Shown here: positions 24,927-32,920 of the stretch, piece by piece | How positions within the stretch are numbered: the stretch's first letter is position 1 | Layout: every line of letters starts with the position of its first letter | NCBI GenBank assembly: GCA_902778565.1 | Contig: CACYYH010000001.1 | Span: 1 to 64,000 of the forward strand | From: an uncultured Eubacteriales bacterium | GTDB lineage: Bacteria > Bacillota > Clostridia > Peptostreptococcales > Anaerovoracaceae | Direction of reading: 5' to 3' | Length of the DNA: 64,000 bases | The notes under the pieces: model-generated | Databases searched by the model: none | Told to the model about the DNA's origin: nothing | What the model saw: the letters and a program-made list of their open reading frames with translations, nothing else | Made by a program: the position numbers and the translations under genes

Positions 24927-26093
24927 TTACTTACTGAATATTTCCATTTTCTCGATTCTATCAAAGGCTTCCTTCAGTTTCTCCACCGACACTGTGCAGC
25001 ACAGCCTCAGATGGCCTTCTCCGCAGGCCCCGAAGGCATTTCCAGGAAGTGTCAGCACGTGTGCTTCCTCAAGGATCTTATCGGCCACCTCCTGAGAAGT
25101 AAGGCCTGTTCCTTTGATGGAGGGGAAGAGATAGAAACTTCCCTTCGGAGGATATATCACGTGCATATTGGGTATCTGATTGATCCTTTCAGCGGCGTAA
25201 TACATTCTCCTTTTGAATTCCTCAGTGATTGGTGGCTGTACTTCGTCCCTGTGCCTCAAGGCGTGAAGCGCAGCTCTCTGAGAAATGGAAGGAGCTGTGA
25301 AAGCAACGCCTTCGTTTATCTGAGTGATGACGTTGATAATGTATGAAGGCGCAATGATGTTTCCAATTCTCCAGCCTGTCATGACGAAATTTTTTGAGAA
25401 AGAATTGATGGTGATGGTCCTCTCTGCCATTCCTGGCAGGCTTCTGAAAGGAATGAATTCATTCTCAAAGCTGAACTTGGTATATATTTCATCGGAGATC
25501 ACGATAAGGTCGTGCTTTTCGGCGATCTCAGCGATATTTTTCATGGTTTCGAGAGTCAGACATGAACCTGCAGGATTGTTAGGCGAATTGATCACCAGCA
25601 CCCTTGTCTTCGGAGTTATATACTCCTCAAGTCTCTCGCAGTTTATCTGGAAGTCTTCCTCTTCATACGTGGGGAACTCCACAGGAATGCCTCTGGCCAG
25701 TTTTACCTGTCCGGGATATGGAGTGAAATAAGGTCCCTGAAGTATGACTTCATCGCCGTCATTCACGACAGCTTCCAGGGCAAGAGCCATGGCAATGCAG
25801 CCGGAAGTTGAAACGAAGATCTCTTCATCCGGTATGTCCAGTCCATATTCCTCCATGTAGAATTTGGCTATTTCCTGTCTGAGCTCCGGCATGCCTCTGA
25901 AATCAGTATACTTGGTGTATCCTGCTTTAGCATCCTCGAAGGCCTTGTCTATGATAAGTTCCGGAGTGATCATATCAGGATCACCTAAACTCAGATTGAT
26001 AACGTCGTTGAAGCTCCTGGCCAGAACGTCGGATTTTCCCATTGCCGTGGGCTTGTCTGCCCAGTAACGTTTTGCTAAATATTTATGTTCCAT
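24927..26093 (-). CDS. Class I/II pyridoxal-phosphate aminotransferase
   Basis: A 388-residue fold-type I aminotransferase (AspC/PatA-like). Features include the SPNNPAG loop, VISDEIYTKF and the PLP-lysine motif SFSKNFVMTGWRIG, plus the C-terminal carboxylate-binding Arg region GHLRLCC. It should exchange amino groups between an amino acid and a 2-oxo acid; specificity is not readable. It has its own sigma-70-type promoter and terminator and lies immediately upstream of the sigma-54-controlled transporter, so a role in amino-acid fermentation is likely. Confidence 0.92.
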   Translation of the reverse strand: MEHKYLAKRYWADKPTAMGKSDVLARSFNDVINLSLGDPDMITPELIIDKAFEDAKAGYTKYTDFRGMPELRQEIAKFYMEEYGLDIPDEEIFVSTSGCIAMALALEAVVNDGDEVILQGPYFTPYPGQVKLARGIPVEFPTYEEEDFQINCERLEEYITPKTRVLVINSPNNPAGSCLTLETMKNIAEIAEKHDLIVISDEIYTKFSFENEFIPFRSLPGMAERTITINSFSKNFVMTGWRIGNIIAPSYIINVITQINEGVAFTAPSISQRAALHALRHRDEVQPPITEEFKRRMYYAAERINQIPNMHVIYPPKGSFYLFPSIKGTGLTSQEVADKILEEAHVLTLPGNAFGACGEGHLRLCCTVSVEKLKEAFDRIEKMEIFSK

Positions 26094-26130
26094 ATATGCC
26101 TCGCTTTCGGGTGTTTCCCCATATATGGTA

Positions 26131-26159
26131 ATTTTAATGATTTATTGAAAAAGAGTCAA
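26131..26159 (-). promoter_or_regulatory. Aminotransferase gene promoter
   Basis: Minus strand TTGACT (26159-26154), 17-bp spacer, TAAAAT (26136-26131), 38 bp before the ATG. Confidence 0.7.
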
Positions 26160-26181
26160 GCATCAGTATTTTATTAACAAC

Positions 26182-26739
26182 TCAGTAGCCCAGCTTGCCC
26201 ATCAGTTCCGCAAAAGACTCCTCCCTTGCCTCTGAATCCATCTTCACCAGATCGTAGATCATAGGGTCCTCCATGAGAAGATCCCAGGCGTTCAGGATCG
26301 CTTCCACGAATTCGTCCTCCAGAGGTGTCTCCTCTTCGATCAAAGGACATTCATAGGGTAGTTCCAGGTCGTTATACACCATGGTAAGTTCGCAGTCCCT
26401 TGAAAGATGAGGTGCAAGCGGAAAGGTCCTGCACTGCATGGGCCTCTTTTCCCTCGGACAGATGGGCGGCGTCTTGCATTTCGCAAAATACACCTCGCCC
26501 TTCCATGAATCCGGAAGGTCGTGCTCGGATGCGTCGCTGACCACGATGTCGAGCCAGTCCTCATCTTTAAGAAGCTCCTCTTCACCGGGCAAAAGATAAA
26601 TTCCCATGTTCTCATCGCCGAAGTTTCCGCCTAAAGTACAGCAGGCCGCACCGCAAAGCCTTCCGCAGTCGTAATCCAGCAGTTCATAGCGGTTCAGCAT
26701 CTCGTATATTTCTTTTATTCTTTCTTTTCTGTTGCTCAA
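26182..26739 (-). CDS. YkgJ-like cysteine-cluster protein
   Basis: A 185-residue protein with an N-terminal cluster C25, C29, C33, C34 (DCGRLCGAACC) and later Cys residues in CKTPPICPREKRPMQCRTFPL, the last part matching the RPxxCRxFPL motif of the YkgJ (zinc- or iron-chelating) family. Function is not established; the cysteines probably bind a metal or cluster. It is spaced 27 bp downstream of the nitrilase-like gene and likely co-transcribed with it. Confidence 0.75.
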   Translation of the reverse strand: MSNRKERIKEIYEMLNRYELLDYDCGRLCGAACCTLGGNFGDENMGIYLLPGEEELLKDEDWLDIVVSDASEHDLPDSWKGEVYFAKCKTPPICPREKRPMQCRTFPLAPHLSRDCELTMVYNDLELPYECPLIEEETPLEDEFVEAILNAWDLLMEDPMIYDLVKMDSEAREESFAELMGKLGY

Positions 26740-26766
26740 TTCAGTCCTCCGTTAAGTTTTCCCCGG

Positions 26767-27570
26767 TCAGTCATATAATGCAGGCTTGCGTGAAGCAATT
26801 ATCGGAAGCTGCCTCCTTATGGAATCTATCCTGCTGAGATCCGGCTCTACAATGCCGATCTCTTCCCCGATTCCCAGCCTCTTTATAACCGCGCCCCAGG
26901 GGTCCACTGCTATGGAATTGGCGTATGAAACGTATTCGCTGTTTTCGTCCCTCGCAGGTGCTACTCCTATGGTGAAAAGCTGATTGTCAATGGCTCTTGA
27001 GCGGAAGAGCACCTCCCAGTGAGCCGGTCCCGTGGTCATGTTAAAAGCCCCCGGTACAAAGATGATATTTGCGCCTCTGTTTCCCATGGTCCTGGCCAGC
27101 TCCTGGCTTCTGAAATCAAAGCAGATGCAGAGTCCCATGGGTCCGAACTCCGTTTCGAATACGGTTGTGTTCTCTCCTGCTGTCAGCACGTCAGACTCAT
27201 AAAACCTCTGTCCGCCTTCCACGTCGATGTCAAAAAGATGGGCTTTGCGGTGTTTCGCTATCTGCTTTCCGTTTCTGTCATAAACGTAGGAAGTGTTATA
27301 GACCTTATCTCCGTCGATTTCAGGCAGGCTGCCTCCTATCAGGTATATACCGTGTTTTTTTGCACAACCGGAAAGTGCGCGCTGCGCCTCTCCTCCGTCC
27401 GCTTCACCGTATTCGCGGAAATATGAGGTTGAATAAGGACAGCAGAACATCTCAGGAAGCACCGCCATATCTATATCTTCTTTACACGCTCCTTCGATCA
27501 GATCCAGAGCGTGGCTTATATTTTTATCTTTACCATGGACCACGTCCATCTGTATCATGGCTATCTTCAT
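26767..27570 (-). CDS. Carbon-nitrogen hydrolase, omega-amidase/Nit2-like
   Basis: A 267-residue nitrilase-superfamily hydrolase with the Glu-Lys-Cys triad in LPEMF (E40), KHRKAHLFD and GLCICFDFR. The closest type by length and motifs is the omega-amidase branch, which hydrolyses 2-oxoglutaramate or 2-oxosuccinamate left by glutamine/asparagine transamination; other short-chain amides are possible. The frame opens at a TTG at 27594, but ATG at 27570 follows GGAGG. It begins 16 bp after the alpha/beta-hydrolase stop. The nearby aminotransferase is a plausible metabolic partner (inference). Confidence 0.85.
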   Translation of the reverse strand: MKIAMIQMDVVHGKDKNISHALDLIEGACKEDIDMAVLPEMFCCPYSTSYFREYGEADGGEAQRALSGCAKKHGIYLIGGSLPEIDGDKVYNTSYVYDRNGKQIAKHRKAHLFDIDVEGGQRFYESDVLTAGENTTVFETEFGPMGLCICFDFRSQELARTMGNRGANIIFVPGAFNMTTGPAHWEVLFRSRAIDNQLFTIGVAPARDENSEYVSYANSIAVDPWGAVIKRLGIGEEIGIVEPDLSRIDSIRRQLPIIASRKPALYD

Positions 27571-27586
27571 CTTACGAGGCCTCCGT

Positions 27587-28582
27587 CTACTCAAAGCTGA
27601 TATATTTCCCTATAAAATCAAATATCTTTGTATAGTAAGTCTCAGGATCTTTATAGCAGGACTGCACGTGCCCCGCTCCCTCTACAATAAGCAGCTCCTT
27701 TTCGGAAGCGCAGCTTGCTTCGTACAGTTCTCCCGCAGCTTCCACGGGAACGATCCTGTCCTGATCACCGTGGATGAAAAGCGTCGGAACGGATCCTTTT
27801 GCCACTTCATTCAGGGCTGATGCGTCCTTAAGATCATATCCTCCTCTTATCCGTAGCCACAGTCTGGCGGAACTGATAAAGCCCAGATCCGGCAGGCTGA
27901 ACCAGTCCCTCAGCTGTTTTCTGAACATGGTCACTGAGTCGCTGTAAGCGCAGTCAGAGATCAGGCAGACTATATTTTCAGGCAAGTTAAGTCCGTTCAG
28001 CATCAGCGCACAGGAAGCCCCCATGGATTCTCCCTGAACGACGATCTCAGCATCAGGATAAGCCGCAAGGATATTATTTATCCAGAGTATCACATCTTCT
28101 CTGTCCGTCCAGCCCATGCCGATGAAATCACCTTCGGACTCTCCCTGGCATCTCAGATCCGGGCAAAGCACGTTGAACCCGCGCCCATAGTACTCCGCAG
28201 CGTGATGGTACATCTCTTCCTTCCAACCGGTATACCCGTGAAGGAGGACTGCCCAGGGCTTTCCTTCCGGTTCCGGCTGTCTGAAACAGGCAGCGATAAG
28301 TTCATAACCGTCATAGGATGTGATCTTTTCCTTGAAACCTCCGGCATTACCCAGAACCGCCTTGGTCTTTTCAGATGCAGCTTTCATGTTCTCAGAGATC
28401 TCATCGGTCTGCACCATCTCAGAGTAGCTCTGCTCGGTGACCCTGTCGAAAGCCTCCAGTTTCCGCATGAAATCAGGCACAAGAGCGGCGCTCACTATGA
28501 CGTTTCCTATGATGCAATATATGATGATCACCACGGCGATCACCGCGATAATGATCTTTGTACGGAGTCTCATCTTCTTCAT
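27587..28582 (-). CDS. Membrane-anchored alpha/beta hydrolase
   Basis: A 331-residue protein with one N-terminal membrane anchor (residues about 8-32, IIIAVIAVVIIIYCIIGNVIV), then an alpha/beta-hydrolase domain. The oxyanion motif HGYTGW, nucleophile elbow VQGESMGAS, acid in IHGDQDRIVP and His in EGAGHVQS complete the triad. It is similar to the YqkD/BAAT-like hydrolases of Firmicutes; substrate unknown. The active site is probably extracytoplasmic. A terminator from the upstream G3E operon lies at 28595-28614. Confidence 0.85.
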   Translation of the reverse strand: MKKMRLRTKIIIAVIAVVIIIYCIIGNVIVSAALVPDFMRKLEAFDRVTEQSYSEMVQTDEISENMKAASEKTKAVLGNAGGFKEKITSYDGYELIAACFRQPEPEGKPWAVLLHGYTGWKEEMYHHAAEYYGRGFNVLCPDLRCQGESEGDFIGMGWTDREDVILWINNILAAYPDAEIVVQGESMGASCALMLNGLNLPENIVCLISDCAYSDSVTMFRKQLRDWFSLPDLGFISSARLWLRIRGGYDLKDASALNEVAKGSVPTLFIHGDQDRIVPVEAAGELYEASCASEKELLIVEGAGHVQSCYKDPETYYTKIFDFIGKYISFE

Positions 28583-28594
28583 GGTAAAATAATA

Positions 28595-28614
28595 ACTGCC
28601 CTTTTCAGGGCAGT
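28595..28614 (-). terminator. Terminator of the G3E GTPase operon
   Basis: ACTGCCCT and AGGGCAGT, 4-nt loop, followed by TATTATTTT on the minus strand, 11 bp after the stop of the second GTPase gene. Confidence 0.75.
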
Positions 28615-28625
28615 CAATATTTTGT

Positions 28626-29576
28626 TTAATAGAATGTTGCTACTTCCTCTTCAGGAGGATCGCATTTCACGACTTCCTTCACATGGAATACAGGACCTAT
28701 GGCTTCATACATGTCGTTGTATTCTCTTACGATCTCAGCAGTCATAACTACCCAGCCGCCATGCTCCATTTCGGAAGCTTTGGGATACTTGGCCACCAGT
28801 CCGCCGAACTGGATGTCCTGTACGCAGCAGGTCATGATATGACGTCCGATGACGAACTCGTCGGCCTTCAGTCCGCCTCCGAGAAGAGTTCTTCCCTTGA
28901 AGCGCACGGTCTTGCCGTAATAGTTCGGCTCGTTGTCATTCATGTCAGCATACCACATAGCATAGTCCTGATCCTGGATATCGATGATCTTGGCATTCAT
29001 ATCGAAAGGCAGCGGATCTTCAATGTTGTCCAGCTCGATCTCGTTTGGACCGTATTCGTAGATGATGTCGCATCTTCTGTTTGCCTGACGTACGATCTTG
29101 TGGAGAGGCATCTGGTCCATATCGCGGGTCATATGCTTGAAAACGATGCTCTCAGTGGACTTGATCTTATCGTAGACCAGCTGTCTCATGTTGTCGTTAT
29201 AGCTTACGAAGTTTCTGGCATCTGCAAAGGTCATTTCCTGATAAACAGTCCAGTTTTCAGGAAGGTTGTTATAAAGCTGATCCAGTACCCACATTCCGTT
29301 ATACTCGATGACGACTTTTTCGGCATTGCAAAGCGCAGCTGCATTGGTCATCCAGCTTTCGGTAAGATCTTCCTCATCTTCCAGAGTCATGATCTTCACG
29401 TTGGAAGATGCGAACTTGATGGGCTTATATTCTGTGTCTCCCTCTTCAGTCACGATCAGAAGAGTCTTCTGACCGTCATTGAACCCGGGGTCTTCCAGAG
29501 TTTCCTGTATGAAGGTTGTCTTTCCTGCATCCAGAAATCCTGTGAAAAGATATACGGGTATCTCTTTTTTGCTCAT
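28626..29576 (-). CDS. G3E-type GTPase with YcgQ/DUF1980-like C-terminal domain
   Basis: A 316-residue protein starting with a P-loop (GFLDAGKTTF, residues 13-22) and a CobW-like GTPase core, but lacking the CxCC metal-binding motif. The C-terminal third (FVIGRHIMTCCVQDIQFGGLV, then HGGWVVMTAEI) resembles the C-terminal soluble domain of YcgQ/TIGR03943 membrane proteins, which occur with G3E GTPases and YcgR permeases in zinc-responsive loci. This looks like a GTPase/YcgQ-like fusion without the membrane part. It lies 23 bp downstream of a second G3E gene. Metal handling is inferred; the similarity was judged by eye. Confidence 0.7.
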   Translation of the reverse strand: MSKKEIPVYLFTGFLDAGKTTFIQETLEDPGFNDGQKTLLIVTEEGDTEYKPIKFASSNVKIMTLEDEEDLTESWMTNAAALCNAEKVVIEYNGMWVLDQLYNNLPENWTVYQEMTFADARNFVSYNDNMRQLVYDKIKSTESIVFKHMTRDMDQMPLHKIVRQANRRCDIIYEYGPNEIELDNIEDPLPFDMNAKIIDIQDQDYAMWYADMNDNEPNYYGKTVRFKGRTLLGGGLKADEFVIGRHIMTCCVQDIQFGGLVAKYPKASEMEHGGWVVMTAEIVREYNDMYEAIGPVFHVKEVVKCDPPEEEVATFY

Positions 29577-29599
29577 TATCTGTTATCTCCTGATACTAA

Positions 29600-30778
29600 T
29601 CAAATTCCAAAGAGTTCCTTTACGGAATCTTCATCAACGCCTGCGCCGATAACCACGATCCTGCCAGTTACTTCAGCGCTTCCGTATCTTACGTCGGGCT
29701 CGCCGGGTACGTAGTCGAAGTGGATCCACTGGCCGTCTTCAGCTTCTACGATGCCCTTAGCTCTGAGAATCTGTCCATACTCACCGAAGTCTCCCAGCTT
29801 CTCAAGGCATTCCCTGATGAATTCGGGGCTGAACTTCTTAGCAGTCTCATATCCGAAGGAGTCAAATACCTCATCGGCGTGGTGATGTCCCTCGTGGCCG
29901 TGGTGATGGTGGTGGTGATGGTCGTGATCATGATGGTGGTGATGATGCTCATGCTCGTCCTCGTCGTCATCATCGTGATCGTGGTGATGATGTTCATGCT
30001 CATGCTCGTCCTCGTCGTCATCATCGTGATCGTGGTGATGATGTTCATGCTCATGCTCGTCGTCATCATCGTCATGATGGTGGTGATGGCAGCTGCACTC
30101 AGGATCGTCACACTCGTCATCATCATGATCATGATGATGTTCAGCGTGCTCCTTCTCAAGGAGTTCGATAGCCTGCTCCAGGGTGTCCCTGTTCTCCATT
30201 GCCTTCAGGATCTGTTTGCCTTCAAGCTGATCCCAGTCGGTGGTAATGATGGTAGCGTGGTCATTATGAGCTCTCATAAGCTCCACAACTGCCTTGAGTT
30301 TATCCTCTGCCATGTCCTTTGTGTGGCTCAGGATGATCGCAGAAGCGTGCTCCACCTGATTATTGTAGAACTCTCCGAAGTTCTTCATATATACTTTTGC
30401 TTTTTTAGCGTCAACTACAGTTGTGAATCCGTTGAGCTGAAGGTCGGGATCGTTCAGTCCTTCAACAGCTTCTACGATGTCGCTGAGTTTGCCCACGCCG
30501 GAAGGTTCGATGAGGATCCTGTCGGGATGGAACTGCTCAAGCACCTGCTCAAGGGACTTGCTGAAGTCTCCTACCAGACTGCAGCAGATGCAGCCTGCGT
30601 TCATTTCGTTGATCTGGATCCCGGAATCCTTAAGGAAACCGCCGTCGATACCGATCTCGCCGAATTCGTTCTCGATGAGAACTACTTTCTCGCCTTTGTA
30701 GGCTTCTTCAACGAGTTTTTTAATCAGAGTTGTCTTTCCTGCTCCCAGGAATCCGCTGAAAATATCAACTTTTGCCAT
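29600..30778 (-). CDS. G3E (CobW/ZNG1-like) metallochaperone GTPase with long His/Asp tract
   Basis: A 392-residue GTPase: Walker A GFLGAGKTT (residues 9-17), the CICC zinc motif at 63-66, SHTKD as the guanine-specificity motif and a CobW_C domain at about 303-392. Between the two domains, residues 211-300 are almost entirely His, Asp and Glu, plus a CDDPECSC cluster, suited to binding many Zn2+, Ni2+ or similar ions. The region contains two exact 51-bp repeats. Start ATG at 30778 follows AGAGGTGAT; an upstream in-frame extension has no support. First gene of a two-gene G3E operon. Confidence 0.92.
   Translation of the reverse strand: MAKVDIFSGFLGAGKTTLIKKLVEEAYKGEKVVLIENEFGEIGIDGGFLKDSGIQINEMNAGCICCSLVGDFSKSLEQVLEQFHPDRILIEPSGVGKLSDIVEAVEGLNDPDLQLNGFTTVVDAKKAKVYMKNFGEFYNNQVEHASAIILSHTKDMAEDKLKAVVELMRAHNDHATIITTDWDQLEGKQILKAMENRDTLEQAIELLEKEHAEHHHDHDDDECDDPECSCHHHHHDDDDDEHEHEHHHHDHDDDDEDEHEHEHHHHDHDDDDEDEHEHHHHHHDHDHHHHHHHGHEGHHHADEVFDSFGYETAKKFSPEFIRECLEKLGDFGEYGQILRAKGIVEAEDGQWIHFDYVPGEPDVRYGSAEVTGRIVVIGAGVDEDSVKELFGI
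29950..30051. repeat. Two exact 51-bp tandem repeats (His/Asp/Glu tract)
   Basis: Positions 29950-30000 and 30001-30051 are identical, encoding a 17-residue unit of the type EHEHEHHHHDHDDDDED. A partial third copy follows at 30052. Such repeats can expand or contract by slippage, changing metal-binding capacity. Confidence 0.9.
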
Positions 30779-30862
30779 TTTGTAATCACCTCTTGTATGT
30801 AAATAATTATTTGACTGATATATCTGAGCATTGGATCTGTTCCCCAAACTGCTCCAATTTAT

Positions 30863-30892
30863 ACTATACCACAAATCTTTTTGTTTTACCAA
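30863..30892 (-). promoter_or_regulatory. Candidate promoter of the G3E operon
   Basis: Minus strand TTGGTA (30892-30887), 18-bp spacer, TATAGT (30868-30863), about 85 bp before the ATG. The remaining leader shows no clear Zur box. Confidence 0.45.
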
Positions 30893-30901
30893 AAAAATAA
30901 T

Positions 30902-30926
30902 AAAAAACCCCGCATTTTTTGCGGGG
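30902..30926 (-). terminator. Terminator of the intact nhaC-family gene
   Basis: CCCCGC/GCGGGG stem (extended by an A-T pair) with a T-run on the minus strand, 8 bp after the stop at 30935. Confidence 0.95.
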
Positions 30927-30934
30927 CTTACGTC

Positions 30935-32446
30935 TTAGTTGATCACGAATCCCATTACCAGGAACATCACTGCAGATGCGCAGGCACACATGATGCCGTA
31001 TGGCGCCTGTGTGACGGCGTGATTGAAGTTATTGCATCCTGTAGCTGCCGACGTGATGACCGTAGCGTCTGAATAGAAGCAGATATGCGATCCGAATACT
31101 CCTGCGGAGAGTACCGCGGATACAGCCAGTGTCACGTCACAGCCTATGGACTGTGCAAGAGGAATTACTATCGGAAGCGCTATGATATACATTCCCCAGT
31201 TGGTTCCCGTTATGAACTCCGTTATAGCCAGGGCTATGAAAACCACCAGAGGCATCACCTGAGGCGTTACGTACTTTGTCGCCGTCTGGATAACGTAAAG
31301 CGTAAAGTGTATCTGGTTGTTCACGTCTGCAAACAGGAAAGCCAGAACCATGAGCAGCAAAGGCATGATCATGTTCTTGAGGCCTTCCAGCGCTACGTCG
31401 GTGAACTCCTCGGGATTCATTACTCCCTGAGCCAGATAGAATACGAATACGAACGCCATGGTGAGCAGCACGCCCATCTGCATGTCGAAGTCCATGATTA
31501 TAGTTCCGCCTACCAGTACTATGATAGGAGCAAAGAGGTTGATCATCCTGGGATTTTCATAAATGATGTCGTCCTTGCCTGCGCGGATATCTATCTTATC
31601 AGAATCAGGAGGTGCCAGAGGTCCTCCCGCTTCTACTCGTTCAAATGCTTTCTTCATAGGTCCGAAGATGGGGATCACTCCGATAATGACCAGAGGCACG
31701 CATATAGCCGCGAACCACCCGTAAAAGTTGAAGGGTATGGTCTTTATGAAGTATTTAAGTCCCTCTCCTGCCGGTGCCCATCCATTGGTCTCAAGTATCC
31801 TGGAGCAGAATACCGCCCAGGTACTTATGGGGATAATGACGCACAGGGGTGCAGCCGTGGAATCCACTATATATGACAGGAATTCTCTCGGCACTCTGTG
31901 CTGATCCGTGAGTTTCGTCATACATGAACCCACCGTAAGTGAATTCAGATAGTCATCGATGAAGATCACTATGCCAAGGAACCAGGTCCAGAGAAGCGAT
32001 GCTTTTCTGGTCTTGGCCTTGTGGGATATCCACTGCCCGAAGGCATAGGCTCCGCCGGATTTCTCTATTAGAGCTATCAGGCTTCCCATCAGACCGCATA
32101 CTATGATCAGCCAGGCTATGTCCTCGCTCATCATGACTCCCAGTATGCCGTCGCTGAAGTTCATGAAGATATTTCCTGCCCAGGTCCCCTCGCCCATGGT
32201 GACAGGTCTGGAAACCATAATGAACCCGATAAGTGACGCCAGTGTCAGCGCCTCTATTATCCTTTGGGTCGCAAAAATATACACGATGAGGAAAACAGCA
32301 GGGATAAGCGATGCTGCCCCGTAGTTTTCAACATCATGAGGAAGTACAAACGTCAGTGCAAAGGCTGCAATGACCACCGCCAGAACTATGAGGAGAGTAC
32401 GTCTGCCGTCACCAGACTTTTTCTCCTGAGAAAGAAATTTGAACAA
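30935..32446 (-). CDS. NhaC family Na+/H+ antiporter-like transporter (intact)
   Basis: A 503-residue transporter with about 12 membrane segments. Key stretches are IFIDDYLNSLTVGSCMTKLTD, SYIVDSTAAPLCVIIPISTW and GTNWGMYIIALPIVIPLAQ, then AGVFGSHICFYSDATVITSAATG. The start is TTG at 32446, placed 9 nt after AAAGGAG; no better ATG is available. The NhaC family includes Na+/H+ antiporters and exchangers such as malate/lactate transporters, so substrate is open. It is the intact paralogue against which the frameshift at 24093-24110 was recognised. Confidence 0.88.
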   Translation of the reverse strand: MFKFLSQEKKSGDGRRTLLIVLAVVIAAFALTFVLPHDVENYGAASLIPAVFLIVYIFATQRIIEALTLASLIGFIMVSRPVTMGEGTWAGNIFMNFSDGILGVMMSEDIAWLIIVCGLMGSLIALIEKSGGAYAFGQWISHKAKTRKASLLWTWFLGIVIFIDDYLNSLTVGSCMTKLTDQHRVPREFLSYIVDSTAAPLCVIIPISTWAVFCSRILETNGWAPAGEGLKYFIKTIPFNFYGWFAAICVPLVIIGVIPIFGPMKKAFERVEAGGPLAPPDSDKIDIRAGKDDIIYENPRMINLFAPIIVLVGGTIIMDFDMQMGVLLTMAFVFVFYLAQGVMNPEEFTDVALEGLKNMIMPLLLMVLAFLFADVNNQIHFTLYVIQTATKYVTPQVMPLVVFIALAITEFITGTNWGMYIIALPIVIPLAQSIGCDVTLAVSAVLSAGVFGSHICFYSDATVITSAATGCNNFNHAVTQAPYGIMCACASAVMFLVMGFVIN

Positions 32447-32511
32447 CTATCATCTCTCCTTTTTTATCCGATTGACTGCGATTCGCAGCAGCCTTACAAA
32501 GGTTTTAAAAA

Positions 32512-32536
32512 AGGCTGAGCATTTTTTACTCAGCCT
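32512..32536 (-). terminator. Terminator of the DUF1292 gene
   Basis: AGGCTGAG and CTCAGCCT, 9-nt loop, followed by TTTTTTAAAA on the minus strand. Confidence 0.92.
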
Positions 32537-32563
32537 GTATCATTACAGAATGAATGCCGTAAT

Positions 32564-32836
32564 TTATTCCTCTGCCATGATCTTGTCGAACTCGGCAACT
32601 ACCTTTTCAAATTCAGCGTCATCTTCGATATCAACAAGCTCATATTCATCGTCGCCTGTTTCCTTGTATCCGTAGATGTATACGTCGTCAGAATCATCAT
32701 GAGGGATAAGAGCGATGTACTCTTTGCCTTCATAATCGAAGACTCCCATGATCTCGCATTCCACTTCGCCGCCGTCATCGAATTCCAGAGTGATGATGTC
32801 AAGCTCTTCTTCAGCATACTTATCTTTATTTGCCAT
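32564..32836 (-). CDS. DUF1292 (YrzB-like) family protein
   Basis: A 90-residue highly acidic protein with the DUF1292 pattern: ITLEFDDGGEVECEIMGVFDYEGKEYIALIP followed by an acidic stretch and ELVDIEDDAEFEKV. The family is common in Firmicutes, often near ruvX/alaS or replication genes, and has no known function. Here it is monocistronic, with its own promoter inside the uvrC 3' end and its own terminator. The Shine-Dalgarno AAGGAG precedes ATG at 32836. Confidence 0.85.
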   Translation of the reverse strand: MANKDKYAEEELDIITLEFDDGGEVECEIMGVFDYEGKEYIALIPHDDSDDVYIYGYKETGDDEYELVDIEDDAEFEKVVAEFDKIMAEE

Positions 32837-32891
32837 TGTTTTTCTCCTTAATAATCAGTCTTTTTAATCTATCTGCATTTAATACGGTAAC

Positions 32892-32920
32892 AATATATCA
32901 CACTTGTTTATGCTTTTCAA
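32892..32920 (-). promoter_or_regulatory. Promoter of the DUF1292 gene, inside the uvrC 3' end
   Basis: Minus strand TTGAAA (32920-32915), 17-bp spacer, TATATT (32897-32892). The -35 and spacer lie in uvrC coding sequence. Confidence 0.65.

Noticed and set aside
29720..30802. A 360-residue plus-strand open frame opposite the His-rich G3E gene
   Set aside because: It is the complementary shadow of the CAT/GAT-rich coding repeat; its product is Val/Met low complexity with no motif, while the minus strand has a complete GTPase.
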